From Epiperipatus broadwayi (lineage: Eukaryota > Onychophora > Udeonychophora > Euonychophora > Peripatidae): a stretch of DNA of 64,000 bases. Location: NCBI GenBank assembly GCA_028023455.1, contig JAQFVV010012420.1, positions 4,466,001 to 4,530,000 on the forward strand, in the 5' to 3' direction. The notes below the pieces were generated by a model. The model did not search any database. It was given only the letters and a program-made list of their open reading frames with translations, and was not told where the DNA came from. Of this stretch, positions 10,750 through 20,165 are shown one piece after another. The position numbers and the translations under genes are program-made. Positions within the stretch are counted from its first letter, which is position 1. Each line of letters opens with the position of its first letter.

Positions 10750-11500
10750 TATTAATAAGAGTGCCAAACTTTCCATACAGTAAGGCCACCAAGTGCAAGC
10801 CTTCATAATCAATGGATGCAAAAAGATTTGTGCATAAAATCCATATCTAGCGTCTATTTATCCAGCATCTCCAGGTTAGTTTCTAGCTTGTGGCTTTCAT
10901 CAGTGAGGAGTCTTGGATTTGAGAGCACCACTCTTAGATCTTATGATCTAATACAACCATCCCAGACACTACCCCTTATCTATTTGATTAACTATAAAGC
11001 TAGGAGCCCAAGATGAAAACACAATATTTCCAATCCAAGCTCATTTGCTTGTATAGTCATATAGATCTGAACTCAGTTCAGCATCTATATATTTTGGTGT
11101 CTTTGGTTTTTCAAAAAAAACACAGTTACCATTATCCTATGGGTAATATAAATATAAAACCATCAAAACATCACATGATCTATATGAGTATACAAGGAAA
11201 TGAGCTTGTGTTGGAAAATATTATGGTATTTTCATCTTGGGTTCTAAGTTTTATAGTTAACCAAATAGGTAAAAGGTGGTGTCTGGAGAGTTGCATTAGT
11301 TCCTAAGATCTAGGTGCAGTTGCAATGTTCTCAAATCCAAGGCTCCTCACTGTGAAAACCACATCTAAAAACTGGTATGGGGATGTGGCTGAGTAGGCAC
11401 TAGACAGAGATTTTATGCACAAACCTTCTTGCATCTAATGATTATGAATGTTTGCATTTGTTGGCACTATTGTTAGGACAGTTTGGTACTTTTATTAATA
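10750..11500. mobile_element. 751-bp element with about 195-bp inverted terminal arms (MITE family A)
   Basis: The left arm (about 10750-10945) and right arm (about 11300-11500) are reverse complements over about 195 bases with scattered mismatches. Shared words include GTGCATAAAATC, CAGTGAGGAG and CTTGGATTTGAGA. Both ends abut TATTAATA (10750-10757 and 11493-11500), which could be an 8-bp target duplication; it is itself a palindrome, so the boundary is ambiguous. The interior (10946-11299) has no recognised domain; two frames there (10816-11016, 11013-11306) overlap the arms and look accidental. The arm core matches short dispersed copies at 24.7, 27.4, 28.4, 50.5 and 58.1 kb. Superfamily unassigned. 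Confidence 0.75.
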
Positions 11501-12278
11501 GCATATGCAAGCATATAAAATGGTGATTGTGTGATGTTTATAAATAACTGAAATAATAAAAAAAAGAGCTTAAAAAATAACATACATAACTTTAAATATT
11601 GAGGCATATTATTTACTTATAGTGATAATTAAAAATGAACACAAAAGTAAAATCAACAAGAATGACAGTAGATTGTATATAAACATAAAGAATTTTTTTT
11701 TAAAAAAAAAAAAAAATTGAAAATGCAACATAATTGAAACATTTATCAAACATATTTCCCCAATATGGATTTAAAATAACAATAACAAAAAAGTGGCAGA
11801 ACTAAAATAAAAATTGTTGATGTATAGATGAATAAGGATAGACAATGTGGAAAGTATTATGGAGATTTATCAATTATAAATGAAGATTTTAAGCATCTAT
11901 TGTTTATTTAGAAACCATTAATAGACAATATATGGAGACACAATCTGCTATAGATATGTAAAATGCTTATATGGCAGTGAGTTTTAGAAGAGAAATAAAA
12001 GAAAGTAAAACAAAAATAGATGAAAGAAACAAAAAGGCTATAAATTGAACAAACTATAGAAAGTTCAATAAAATGATAGAATATAAAAATTGGATATTAA
12101 ACAATATTGATTTTTTAATTGAAATTATGATGATGAAGCTAGAATTTTAATCACATGGTTGACTTAAAAAATTGTGTATTAAATTTTATATGCTTTTAGT
12201 GAGATTGTAAATGACTATAAGTAAAATAAATATGTTAAAAGACTATGATAATGAGTAAATAGAATAAAAAAAATAAGG
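11501..12278. other. A+T-rich sequence with a weak LINE-like trace
   Basis: A LYGSE-like peptide (plus strand, about 11969-11983) recalls the YGSETW block near the end of LINE RTs, but nothing around it supports it. A long A run sits at about 11700-11716. A GTGATTGTGTGATGTTTA word near 11522-11540 also follows other MITE family A copies. Confidence 0.25.
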
Positions 12279-12614
12279 TACTTATTAAATAGCCGCTGTA
12301 CATCGCTTGGTGGTGCTGTTTCTGTGTAAAACACAGATTAATACCACTTTCCTGGCCGAACGTCCACTACGATTGTAGTAGCCACTTAGAGGCCATGTGA
12401 TGCAGTTTAATGCGGATGAAACTATGACCCTACCGATCAGTAAGAGCTGTTTATTATGACTAATACAACACTATGATCATAATAACCATTTAATTGTGCT
12501 GGATGATTGTGTTATCTTCTATGCATATGCACAGAAATGTTCTGACCAGCTTTGTGTGGCTTTCTATGCATACAATCAGTAATGGCACTTCACTACCATT
12601 TAATCTGATGCTGT

Positions 12615-12962
12615 ATGCACTGGAATGTCTTAGAACTGTTGAAAGATTGTTCCAAATGGTTTTCCCTAGACCCCCAACGTGTAGTATTCTCTGCTACTAA
12701 TTGTCAGCATATCAGCAATACTTTCCTATGCAGTGTGGAAGTGTTTAAATTTGAAAATGGCTCTGCCACAACACAAATGCAGGTGTTCAAGAAAAAGTCC
12801 CATTTTGGCCATGACTCATACGAAAAAAACAAAATGACTGAAGGCAATAGCATAATTATTCAACTGTGGGACATCCCAAACATGGAATTGAGGCAGTTGC
12901 CTTTCTGCATTCTCAAAACATCCTGCCACATGTCAATCAATGTTTATGTGGTAAAGCTATGA
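12615..12962 (+). pseudogene. Possible captured gene fragment, faint GTPase-like (Roc/Ras) G-domain
   Basis: A 115-codon frame inside the TIR element. Residues about 78-85 read IIIQLWDI followed by PNMELRQL. This resembles the G3 region of Ras/Roc-type GTPases (hydrophobic strand then WDxxG), and what follows (PFCILKTSCHMSINVYVVKL) resembles the next helix and strand. About 50 residues upstream, VVFSATNCQHISNTFLCSV sits where a P-loop strand would be, but the GxxxxGK[ST] residues are absent and the G3 glycine is Asn. If real, it is a decayed fragment. Another frame (12494-12700) overlaps it. The alternative is chance or an unrecognised transposon protein. Confidence 0.25.
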
Positions 12963-13836
12963 TACTCAGTAGATGAACTTGGCAGTTTGTGTGCTCACTA
13001 ATCTCCAAAGTCATTTCTGGGTGTTTGTTCTTTAAATTGTTGTAGGCAGTCAAATGTTGTTCAAAAATGTTAGACTTTTCACTTTTCAGCCAAAAAGGTT
13101 TTCTTATTAATTACAGTCATATGTTATTAATAAATTTATTTTTTCAATGAATCTGTTTTGTCATTGTGATGAATTTGTAAGACAATCAATTCCAAAGTTG
13201 TTTTTTTTTGTTTGGTGTTGTTCTTTTTTTTTTTTAAAGCTTAATTTAATATTACAACCAGACTGTCAGTGTTGAAGGGTAGGGGGTGGAGGAAAGTAAG
13301 CTGGCCTAAAACAAAAAAAAACAGTCTTTGAATCTTTATTGTAAATAAAAAGAAAGTGGCCTTTTTGGGGGTAACTACTATAATAATTCTATCAAAAAAC
13401 AAAAAACAAAAAACTACTGTAATAATAAGAGAAACAAAAAGAAAAGGTGAAAACAGGAAAATATAAAAAAAAGCCGAGCCTGATTAATTTCTGGAAAAAA
13501 AGTCGACTTTTTGGAGTATATTTGTTGTACTATTATTTAAAAAAAGCCATCTCTGTTTAATTACTATAAAATAAATTACACTTTTTTGAACACATTACCT
13601 GTACATTGTAAGTTAACGTACTGTTATTATCAAAAAAAGCATATTATTAAAAAGAAAACACACTCCCCCCCTTTTTGTTAAAAATAAAAAAAAAAGCTTT
13701 TTTTAAAACATATAATATAATTACAAAAAAAGCCACTATGTAAAATAATTAAAAAAATAATTACCAAAAAAACGCTGCTTTTTAAAAAAAAAAGTAAAAA
13801 AAAGTAAGAATAAGGTGCTTTTTAAAGAAAAGTAAA

Positions 13837-13890
13837 GGCACATTATTTCCAAGTGCTTTTTAAAGAAAAGTAAAGGCACATTATTTCAAA
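13837..13890. repeat. Short tandem duplication
   Basis: A unit of about 36 bases beginning AGTGCTTTTTAAAGAAAAGT and ending GGCACATTATTTC occurs twice in direct tandem inside the A-rich right half of the TIR element. Confidence 0.7.
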
Positions 13891-14369
13891 AAACATCACT
13901 TTTATATATATAAAACGCTTTTACCCCGTATATTTTTAAGAATAAAAAAGCCGTATTAAAAATTAACGTACATTTTTAAGAGTCAACAGACCTGGGAACG
14001 TTATATTGCTATGTTTTTGCACAGAAACAGCACCACCAAGTGATGTACAGTGGCTATTTAACAAGTATCAAAAATAAAAAACAAAACAAAAGAGAAGATA
14101 GAATATTATGAGTTTTATTTTTTATTTTAAAAAAAAAAACATGGTGAAGATGATTAAGCAATTTAATGATTATAAAAATTATTTTTTTACTGATTATATT
14201 TTTATTAAAATTAAAAGTGGAAATAGTATGGTAAATAATTATGCTATAGTATGATAAATTGATAAAGACCAACAACAAAAGATAATGAATATAACTGGAC
14301 AAACAAGCTCTGTCTTAATATTATAAGCATAAAATATTAATTCATAAAGTAATAAATTTAAGGAAGAAT

Positions 14370-14680
14370 TAAAATGGCTGGATATATACTCAACAGAAAT
14401 AACAAAAAATAAAAAAATAAAAAACAGATTCTCAATAAAATATCAATGTTCAGCAGAAAAATATTTAAATAAATATGATAACATGAAAAATCTTAGATTT
14501 GATCAAACTGATATGAATGAGAGCAGGTTATAGCAAAATTCATAACTGAAAAAAAAATTAGTGTGAACACTAATTCAACAAAAAATAGGAAAGTATGTGG
14601 CATAGATAAAATCCTTAAGAATATCTGAAAATTAGAGAAAGATTGTGTTGGATATATTTAATGTTAAGTAAATAATATTT
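14370..14680 (+). pseudogene. LINE fragment upstream of RT palm (weak)
   Basis: A frame at about 14580-14620 reads KNRKVCGIDKILKNI. It fits the conserved LINE linker block that usually reads LKNxKAxGxDxIxxExLK just before the RT. Upstream sequence is lysine/asparagine-rich in the same general frame, as in that linker. No further RT block follows before the Merlin element begins, so this is at best a short truncated copy. Confidence 0.4.
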
Positions 14681-15161
14681 AAAGCACAGTCGTAGTAAAT
14701 CGAAAAATTTCATGCTGTATGTTCATAATTTGAACTCAGTGAGTTAAGTGTGAAGATATTTGAGATTCACGCTTTCAAATATAAGTACTTTAGACTGGCT
14801 TGGATATATATAAAGACAAGTAAAGAAGAGAGTGGAACCGCTCTTTTCTTATTAAATTCTCTGTCCCAGTTCTTAAGATTTGATTGGCTAGTTGTAGTCA
14901 TAAGTGCTTGAAAAATTTGCACTCTCTCAATTATTTTAATGTTAAGTAATAAATGGAAGAATTTGATGATACTTTCTAAGGTCAATAATTTTTTTAGTAC
15001 TTTAGTATTAAATCTGCAATGTAGGGGAGATAGGAGGCCTTTTCACATCCACAATAAATATGTAATGTCACGATGATGTCAAATTGAAAGAAAATAATCC
15101 CTGCAAGTATATGTGAAATCATGTTTTTTTTTATCAATGCAATGTTTTTTTTTGTAATACT

Positions 15162-15767
15162 TCAACATGGGGAGATCACGAGTTTGAATTATCAGATAAA
15201 ACAGTCATTGACTGGAATAACTACATGAGAGAAGTTTGTACCACTGCTATGTCAAAATTGGAAAACCAAAAAAATAGACAGGTTAAATTGTGGAAACTAA
15301 TGAGTGCCTATTTTTCAGAAGAAAGAATCAAGCAGGCCAAATACTCCCCAAGAAGTTGATGTTTGGTGATTTATGTAGGGAAACAGATAAATATTTTATT
15401 ATAAAAATTGAAGACAGGACATCTCATAGAAGCCATCAAACATAATGTTGAAGAAGGATCTACTATATATTCAGACTTTTGGAAGTCATACAAAATTGAT
15501 GAATTACATGAAACCGGTTATGATCATTTCCAAATTAACCACACATATAATATTGTGAACCTAGAAACAGGAGTGCACTCCCAAAATATTGAAAGACTGT
15601 GGAGTTCCACCAAATGGAGAAATAAGTACCAACAAAAGACAGCAAGACAGCATTTGGACTACTATCTAGCAGAATTCATATAGAGAAGAATACACAAAAA
15701 TGAGGACATCTTCATAGCAATACTTAATGATATCAAAGAATGTTTCCACCAGAATAAATAAAAATGT
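15162..15767 (+). pseudogene. Merlin transposase (ISXO2-like DDE domain), broken
   Basis: Three frames join into one recognisable protein. Frame 1 (15162-15290): FELSDKTVIDWNNYMREVC, the helical region before the catalytic core. Frame 2 (15290-15430): VETNECLFFRRKNQAGQILP then MFGDLCRETDKYFI, equivalent to the VEIDExxFxRRKxxxGRxxPxxWVFGG block. The first catalytic Asp is changed to Asn (codon 15299-15301). Frame 3 (15408-15683): EEGSTIYSDFWKSY (second Asp, codon 15474-15476), then INHTYNIVNLETGVHSQNIE with Glu at 15591-15593, ending LAEFI. After a stop, RRIHKNEDIFIAILNDI continues to 15767. The N-terminal zinc-binding part is missing or unreadable. Confidence 0.85.
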
Positions 15768-16139
15768 AATAAAAGTGTAATAATTAATATGTATTTTTTT
15801 GTAGTTTGGTTTAACTTCTTTATAAAAAAAATGACATTTATTAGCAGTTCTATGAAAATCCCAGCATGCTTTACAATCATATGGTTTCATTTTCAGAACA
15901 ATTTTTTTTTACTGCAGATCTCCATTTTTTGTGGTAATAGTATATGTCAAAACTTTGGTTTTAACATGTAAATTCCTGTTATATATTACATGGTAAATGT
16001 CATAGGAATATAGTTAATGTATTTTTATCCAAGTTACTTAAAAATCAAAATCATTTACTGTTTGTTTGGTGTATATTTAAACTAACTATTTTTATGATTA
16101 ATGGCATCATTATTGTAATATTGCAAATCACATTTTATT

Positions 16140-16375
16140 TTTTGTTTTAAATGTCGTACTTAAAAGTAGTTAGTGTTGAAAGTCACATTTTTTTCTGAAA
16201 CTTGTTAATGTTGAAAGCCGTACATATCTATTCAAGTCACATTTTTTTTTGTTAATGTTGAAAGTTGTATATATTTGTGAAAGTCACACTTTTTTTTGGA
16301 AACTTGTTAATGTTGAAATTTTATTTTAAATGTCATTCTTAAAAGTTGTTTGTTAATATTGAAAGTTTTACTATT
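16140..16375. repeat. Degenerate tandem-like GTTAATGTTGAAAG repeats
   Basis: Variants of GTTAATGTTGAAA recur five times with variable spacing (about 16170, 16205, 16250, 16305, 16350), each near a TTTAAATGTC, GTCACATTTTTTT or TTAAAAGT word. It lies inside the Merlin element, between the transposase and the right TIR. Confidence 0.5.
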
Positions 16376-16413
16376 TTTTAACTTTTAATTATTTTTAGTC
16401 CTGTAACATGGAG

Positions 16414-16621
16414 CATGTATTAGACCTACTGCACGTGTTCACAGTCATCAACCTCCCGATAACTTTGTAATGCTTGCCAAAATACCATGTACATATTCTT
16501 TTTTTGCCGAAGAAAGTCACATACAAAATCCGTGCACACATTATTTTGGCCAGATCACAAGATTATAAAGTTATCAGTGGATTAATATAAATGTGAACAG
16601 CCACAGTAGGTTTAATACATG
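16414..16621. repeat. Large imperfect inverted repeat inside Merlin 3' region
   Basis: The left arm (16414-16484) starts CATGTATTAGACCTACTG; the right arm (16542-16621) ends with the reverse complement CAGTAGGTTTAATACATG. Shared inner blocks include GATAACTTT(G/A)TAAT and CCAAAATA. The loop is 57 bases. It ends 14 bases before the right TIR, so it may be subterminal structure of the transposon or a nested palindromic insertion. Confidence 0.65.
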
Positions 16622-16651
16622 CTTTGTATTGTCGCTTTAATACTAAAGTAC

Positions 16652-16985
16652 CATTTTTTATATATGTAAAAAACCTATGTAATTTAACACAGTGATAGAG
16701 TGATGAACTTGTAAGTTAAAAATTTGTGAATAATCACATGACCTCCCAAGCAAATATTATTCATTTAACATCCTTTTTCCAAATTAAAAACAAAACAAAA
16801 CAAATGCAACTAAATGTAAAGGATTACCAAAGCATTATCAAATTGTAAAAATTTTATCCAAATAAAAACTGAATAAAAATAAAAGTGTTGATTGGCTGAG
16901 AACAAATAGATTTTGAAAAAGAGACAGGAATCTGAATTGTTATTTTTATTCATAATATAAATTATCCCAAATTGTTGCAGAGTTA
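16652..16985. other. Gap between Merlin and Penelope-like elements; possible SINE head
   Basis: At about 16688-16745 AGTGATAGAGTGATGAACTT resembles a tRNA A-box region, but no B box follows. The 113-codon minus-strand frame (16810-17151) overlaps the start of the Penelope-like element in antisense and is not considered a gene. Confidence 0.25.
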
Positions 16986-16989
16986 ATAA

Positions 16990-19120
16990 TGCTATACATA
17001 ACCGAAACAATATTAATGTGCAGGTGCAGATATATTTACTTGGACTGGTTATTAAAGGATGTAATAAGCCATTCAAGAAGGAAAAGAAGCAGTTGCAGAG
17101 AATATTGGGAAATTTGGCAATTACTCCACAGGTGACAAATAAGTGCAACAATTTAGCGAGTATGTTGAGTCATAAATTCGAATGGAAGTTCGTGTTTTTA
17201 GCAGAAAAACAAGGTGTTAATATTAATACACCTAAAAGAGAGGATTTTGTCAATCTGACTAATATAATGTTGCTGTGGAAATTAAAGAAGTATTAGAGCT
17301 GGTTCCCAAATATATTGGTGGCAAGTGGAGACAGCCAAGGATGGAGGTGATGGTGGACATAGAGGCAGCACTAGTTAATGCTAGGCATAGGGATAACTAT
17401 GTTTTCCAAATCACCACAGCAATTCAACACAAGCCACTTAACACAACAGCAGATACATGGAATAGAAAAATTAGTGACACCAAAAAAATTTTTGTTGACA
17501 GTTCAATTACATGCATGAGAGAAGACAAGAGGAATAGATTTGTCATAATGAATAAAATGAATATGTTAATAAGATGAAAATGCAAATTCAAGCTTTAATA
17601 ACAAACTTAATAAAGAGAAGTTTATATCATCAATACTTTGTATGCATTACAATAAAGCTTTCTCTAAAGCTGAATATTATCAAATGTACCCATCTTCTTC
17701 CACACACCCTCAAATGTTTGCCAAAACCAAATTACACAAGCCTGACATGTCTCTGAAGCTGATGTTGAATTTCAGAGGTGTGCATTATTTTAAAACAGCT
17801 AAGAAGATAAATCAGTGACTAATTGACAGCTTAGGCTTTGGCAAGTATACTATTAAATCTTCTTTCGATTTTGTAAAGTGAATCAAGAACACGCTAATAA
17901 AACCTGAGTTTAAAATTGCTGCTTTAGATATTTCAGAGTTATACTGGTCTATTAATAGAAAGACTTCTATTGACATTATACAACTAGAACTGGCAAGTAA
18001 TAATGTGGCTCAAGCTCATATTTGTTTCATCACCAAATTTTTGAAATGGTTGGATAAAAATATAATGGCAAAGTGTGAAGACAATTGGTACCACATGAAT
18101 GATGGGTGGCCCATGAGATTACCCATGAACAGCATCATAGCTAGCATCTATTTGAATTATTATGAAAAACAAGTATTATCTAAATACAACATAATAGATA
18201 ATTATATAATATATACGAGGTATGTGGACAACTTATTCATTGCTGCTCCAGTAAATGTTGTTGAGAAAATCAAAGCTCAGATACAAGCACACACATCCTT
18301 AGATATAAACATTACATGGGAAGATATAAAACAAGAAGTAAGATATTTAGATATCAACATACACAGAGAAGGAAGTACCCTTAACTTTACAATGATCATG
18401 AAACCACCAGAAGTTCGTGGACAGATTCACCCTGATTCATACACACCTATGGCCCACAAGTTTGCTGGGTTGACATCATTTCTTTTTAGAAATTACCATT
18501 TGTGCAAATTTAAGGCAGACAGAAAGTCTAACATGATTAATTATACTAACAATTTAATCAAATCAGGATACAAGCGCGATATAGTTTATAGTAAGATTAG
18601 ATATTTTATTAATAATATTGGAACACACAGAGTTAGAGACAACAAGTCTTGGCTGCTGCTGCCCTATGTGCATTCTTTGCATAAAACATTCTATAGGACT
18701 TTCTTTACGGAATTTTGTTTGAGTTTTCATACACCGATCTCAACAAATAGGCTTATTAACAACACTAAAGCCACCATAGCTTCTTATCAGACCTCACAGG
18801 CCATGTATAAAGTGGCATGCTTTCACAATGGATGCAAAGCTTCATGCTGTGGTGAAACCAGAGCCACCATAGCTACTAGGTTGTCATAGCATAAGGATAG
18901 GTATAATAGGTCACATATTAACCCAGAATGGGCTTCAATTTTTGCACAACATCAAAAAGTATTAGGTCACGAGTTTGAACCTGCATCTGCAAAATTGGTT
19001 TGTACTGAGAGGCATGATGTTAAGTGTAAGGTGAAGGAGGCTTACTTCATAGCAGAAGACTCTTTCGCCATTAATCATAAAGAAGCATGTTTTGCTATAT
19101 CAAAAAGATGGGTTAATTGA
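16990..19120 (+). pseudogene. Penelope-like element: reverse transcriptase plus GIY-YIG endonuclease
   Basis: A near-complete PLE protein, broken by two frameshifts (about 17275 and 17565) and three in-frame stops (17816, 17879, 18887), ending at 19118-19120. N-terminus: KREDFVNLTNI, EVLELVPKY, then EDKRNRFVIMNK (family form DKGNxxVVMxK). RT: FAKTKLHKPDMSLKLMLNF, SSFDFVK, FKIAALDISELYWSI (first catalytic Asp), PMRLPMNSIIASIYLNYYE, then RYVDNLF at about 18218-18238, where the second Asp of YxDD is Asn (18230-18232), then RYLDINI. Linker, then nuclease: YKVACFHNGCKASCCGETRA and, after the stop, HKDRYN...GHEF...KEAYFI carrying the probable catalytic Glu. The GIY and YIG signatures are degraded. 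No PLE-type terminal repeat was identified. Confidence 0.88.
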
Positions 19121-19590
19121 TTCATTTGTATAGAGTTTGCATATTATGCATATAGAATGATTCCAATGAATTAGTCATAACAGGCTATGATTATGAGAAA
19201 TACATTTTCTTGAAAGTGCTCAGCCATTTTAATTGACTAATTGCTATTAATTATATAGCTTTACATTATAAGTGTGATAGCACTATTTAATATTATCATA
19301 ATTTGGACAAGCGTAAGCATAAATCTACAATTTATTACTTAGTATAAATTAAAGAAAATTCTGGCATTATAAAAAAATAAAAAAACCTTTGATTGTTTGA
19401 ACTAAATTATTTCTTTGAGATTAAGTGAGATAAGATATTAATCTTAGAGCAATCAAAATCTCAAAATTGTTTTACAAAGATTAGGAAACAGCAATTTTGG
19501 TAGATAAATAAATAAATGATTGGATCAAACTATTAAGATTTCCATTAGTGCAATTTATTTATTTAAAAAAAATAAAAAAATTTAAAAATG
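19121..19590. other. A+T-rich sequence after the PLE, nothing recognised
   Basis: May include the PLE 3' UTR, but no boundary, hairpin or tail could be fixed. Confidence 0.4.
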
Positions 19591-19594
19591 TAAA

Positions 19595-20165
19595 AGATGG
19601 GGACTTTTGAAATGGTGGATTTATTAATAATCTAAAATATAATTATAATTTAGAAATAATTTTAAAACATTTCTGGCGAGAATTGTTGTTAGGAGCAAAA
19701 AGATTTGGAATTAAATACACAAAGGTAAAAAGTTAATAAGGATTAAAAGCATAAATAATGAAATAGAAATAATACAATAACTTGATGAATGAATAAGAGA
19801 GAAGTTTTACATATCTTGACAAAACATTTGTCCAAAATAATGAACAAAAGAAGATAATTAAAGTCAGAAATGAAATGGCAATTAAATATACAGTAATTTG
19901 AAGCTATTTGTATAATAAGTAATAAATTTGGAAAAAAAAAGATTTAAAATTTTTAAGTATTTATATAAAAAAGTATTCAAAATAATGGGAAACATGGACT
20001 GCTAAGAAGCAAAGATTAAATCTGGAGTAAAAGAAGATCTTAAGAAATATATATTAAAAATAGAGGTAATTGAGATGAAAACAATAAAAAGAATGTTAAA
20101 AATAAACAAAAGTGAAAGAATGATGACTGAAAAATTACTGAGAAAAGCTGATACCAAACAAACAA
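19595..20165 (+). pseudogene. LINE reverse transcriptase C-terminal part, heavily decayed
   Basis: A K-x-KVIRIKSINNEIEII-like stretch near 19725-19780 and a KFYISWQNI-like stretch near 19805 sit where LINE RTs read KTKVxxI...KFxYLG. Near 20055-20150 IEVIEMKTIKRMLKI and ERMMTEKLLRKA match the C-terminal block (usual form xxxFEMKxLRRILxIxWxDRxTNExLL) that follows YGxExW in RTs. An FKIMGNMDC segment just before may be the remnant of that YGCETW motif. Stops and shifts are frequent. The sequence is short of its palm domain. Confidence 0.5.

Larger units (their letters stand above)
12279..14067. mobile_element. Non-autonomous TIR transposon (Merlin-like by termini) with possible cargo
   Basis: A 53-base terminal inverted repeat starts TACTT(A/G)TTAAATAGCC at 12279 and ends at 14067. 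The two arms differ at only four positions, all transitions. The inner part of the arm (GGTGGTGCTGTTTCTGTG) and the right subterminal words (CCTGGGAACGTTATAT) reappear in the element at 40160-41317, which carries a Merlin transposase N-terminus. I infer the same superfamily. No transposase was found here. The left half carries unrelated sequence with longer reading frames (12494-12962). The right half (13270-13990) is an A-rich tract with spaced AAAAAGCC words. No clean target duplication could be read in the A-rich flanks. Confidence 0.7.
14997..16651 (+). mobile_element. Merlin-superfamily DNA transposon, near full length
   Basis: A perfect 16-bp terminal inverted repeat (GTACTTTAGTATTAAA at 14997-15012, its reverse complement at 16636-16651) brackets a decayed ISXO2/IS1595-like transposase. 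The immediate flanks are T-rich and similar (about 8 bases, one mismatch), compatible with the 8-9 bp target duplication of Merlin elements but weak because of composition. Total length is 1655 bases. The 3' non-coding half holds degenerate GTTAATGTTGAAAG repeats (16140-16370) and a large inverted repeat (16414-16621). Family knowledge: Merlin is the eukaryotic relative of IS1016/IS1595. Confidence 0.8.

Noticed and set aside
12494-12700. 68-codon frame overlapping the GTPase-like frame
   Set aside because: Kept only as context; no domain is visible and it overlaps a better candidate in another frame.
14054-14302. 82-codon minus-strand Ile/Leu-rich frame, possible membrane protein
   Set aside because: Hydrophobicity follows from A/T-rich codons; the frame starts inside a transposon end and has no family resemblance.
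16810-17151. 113-codon minus-strand frame
   Set aside because: Antisense to the start of the Penelope-like element; no motif, and long frames of this size occur by chance here.
18005-18889. A free-standing 294-codon gene
   Set aside because: Its apparent start is a GTG in the middle of the RT; the frame continues upstream and downstream through stops as one Penelope-like protein.
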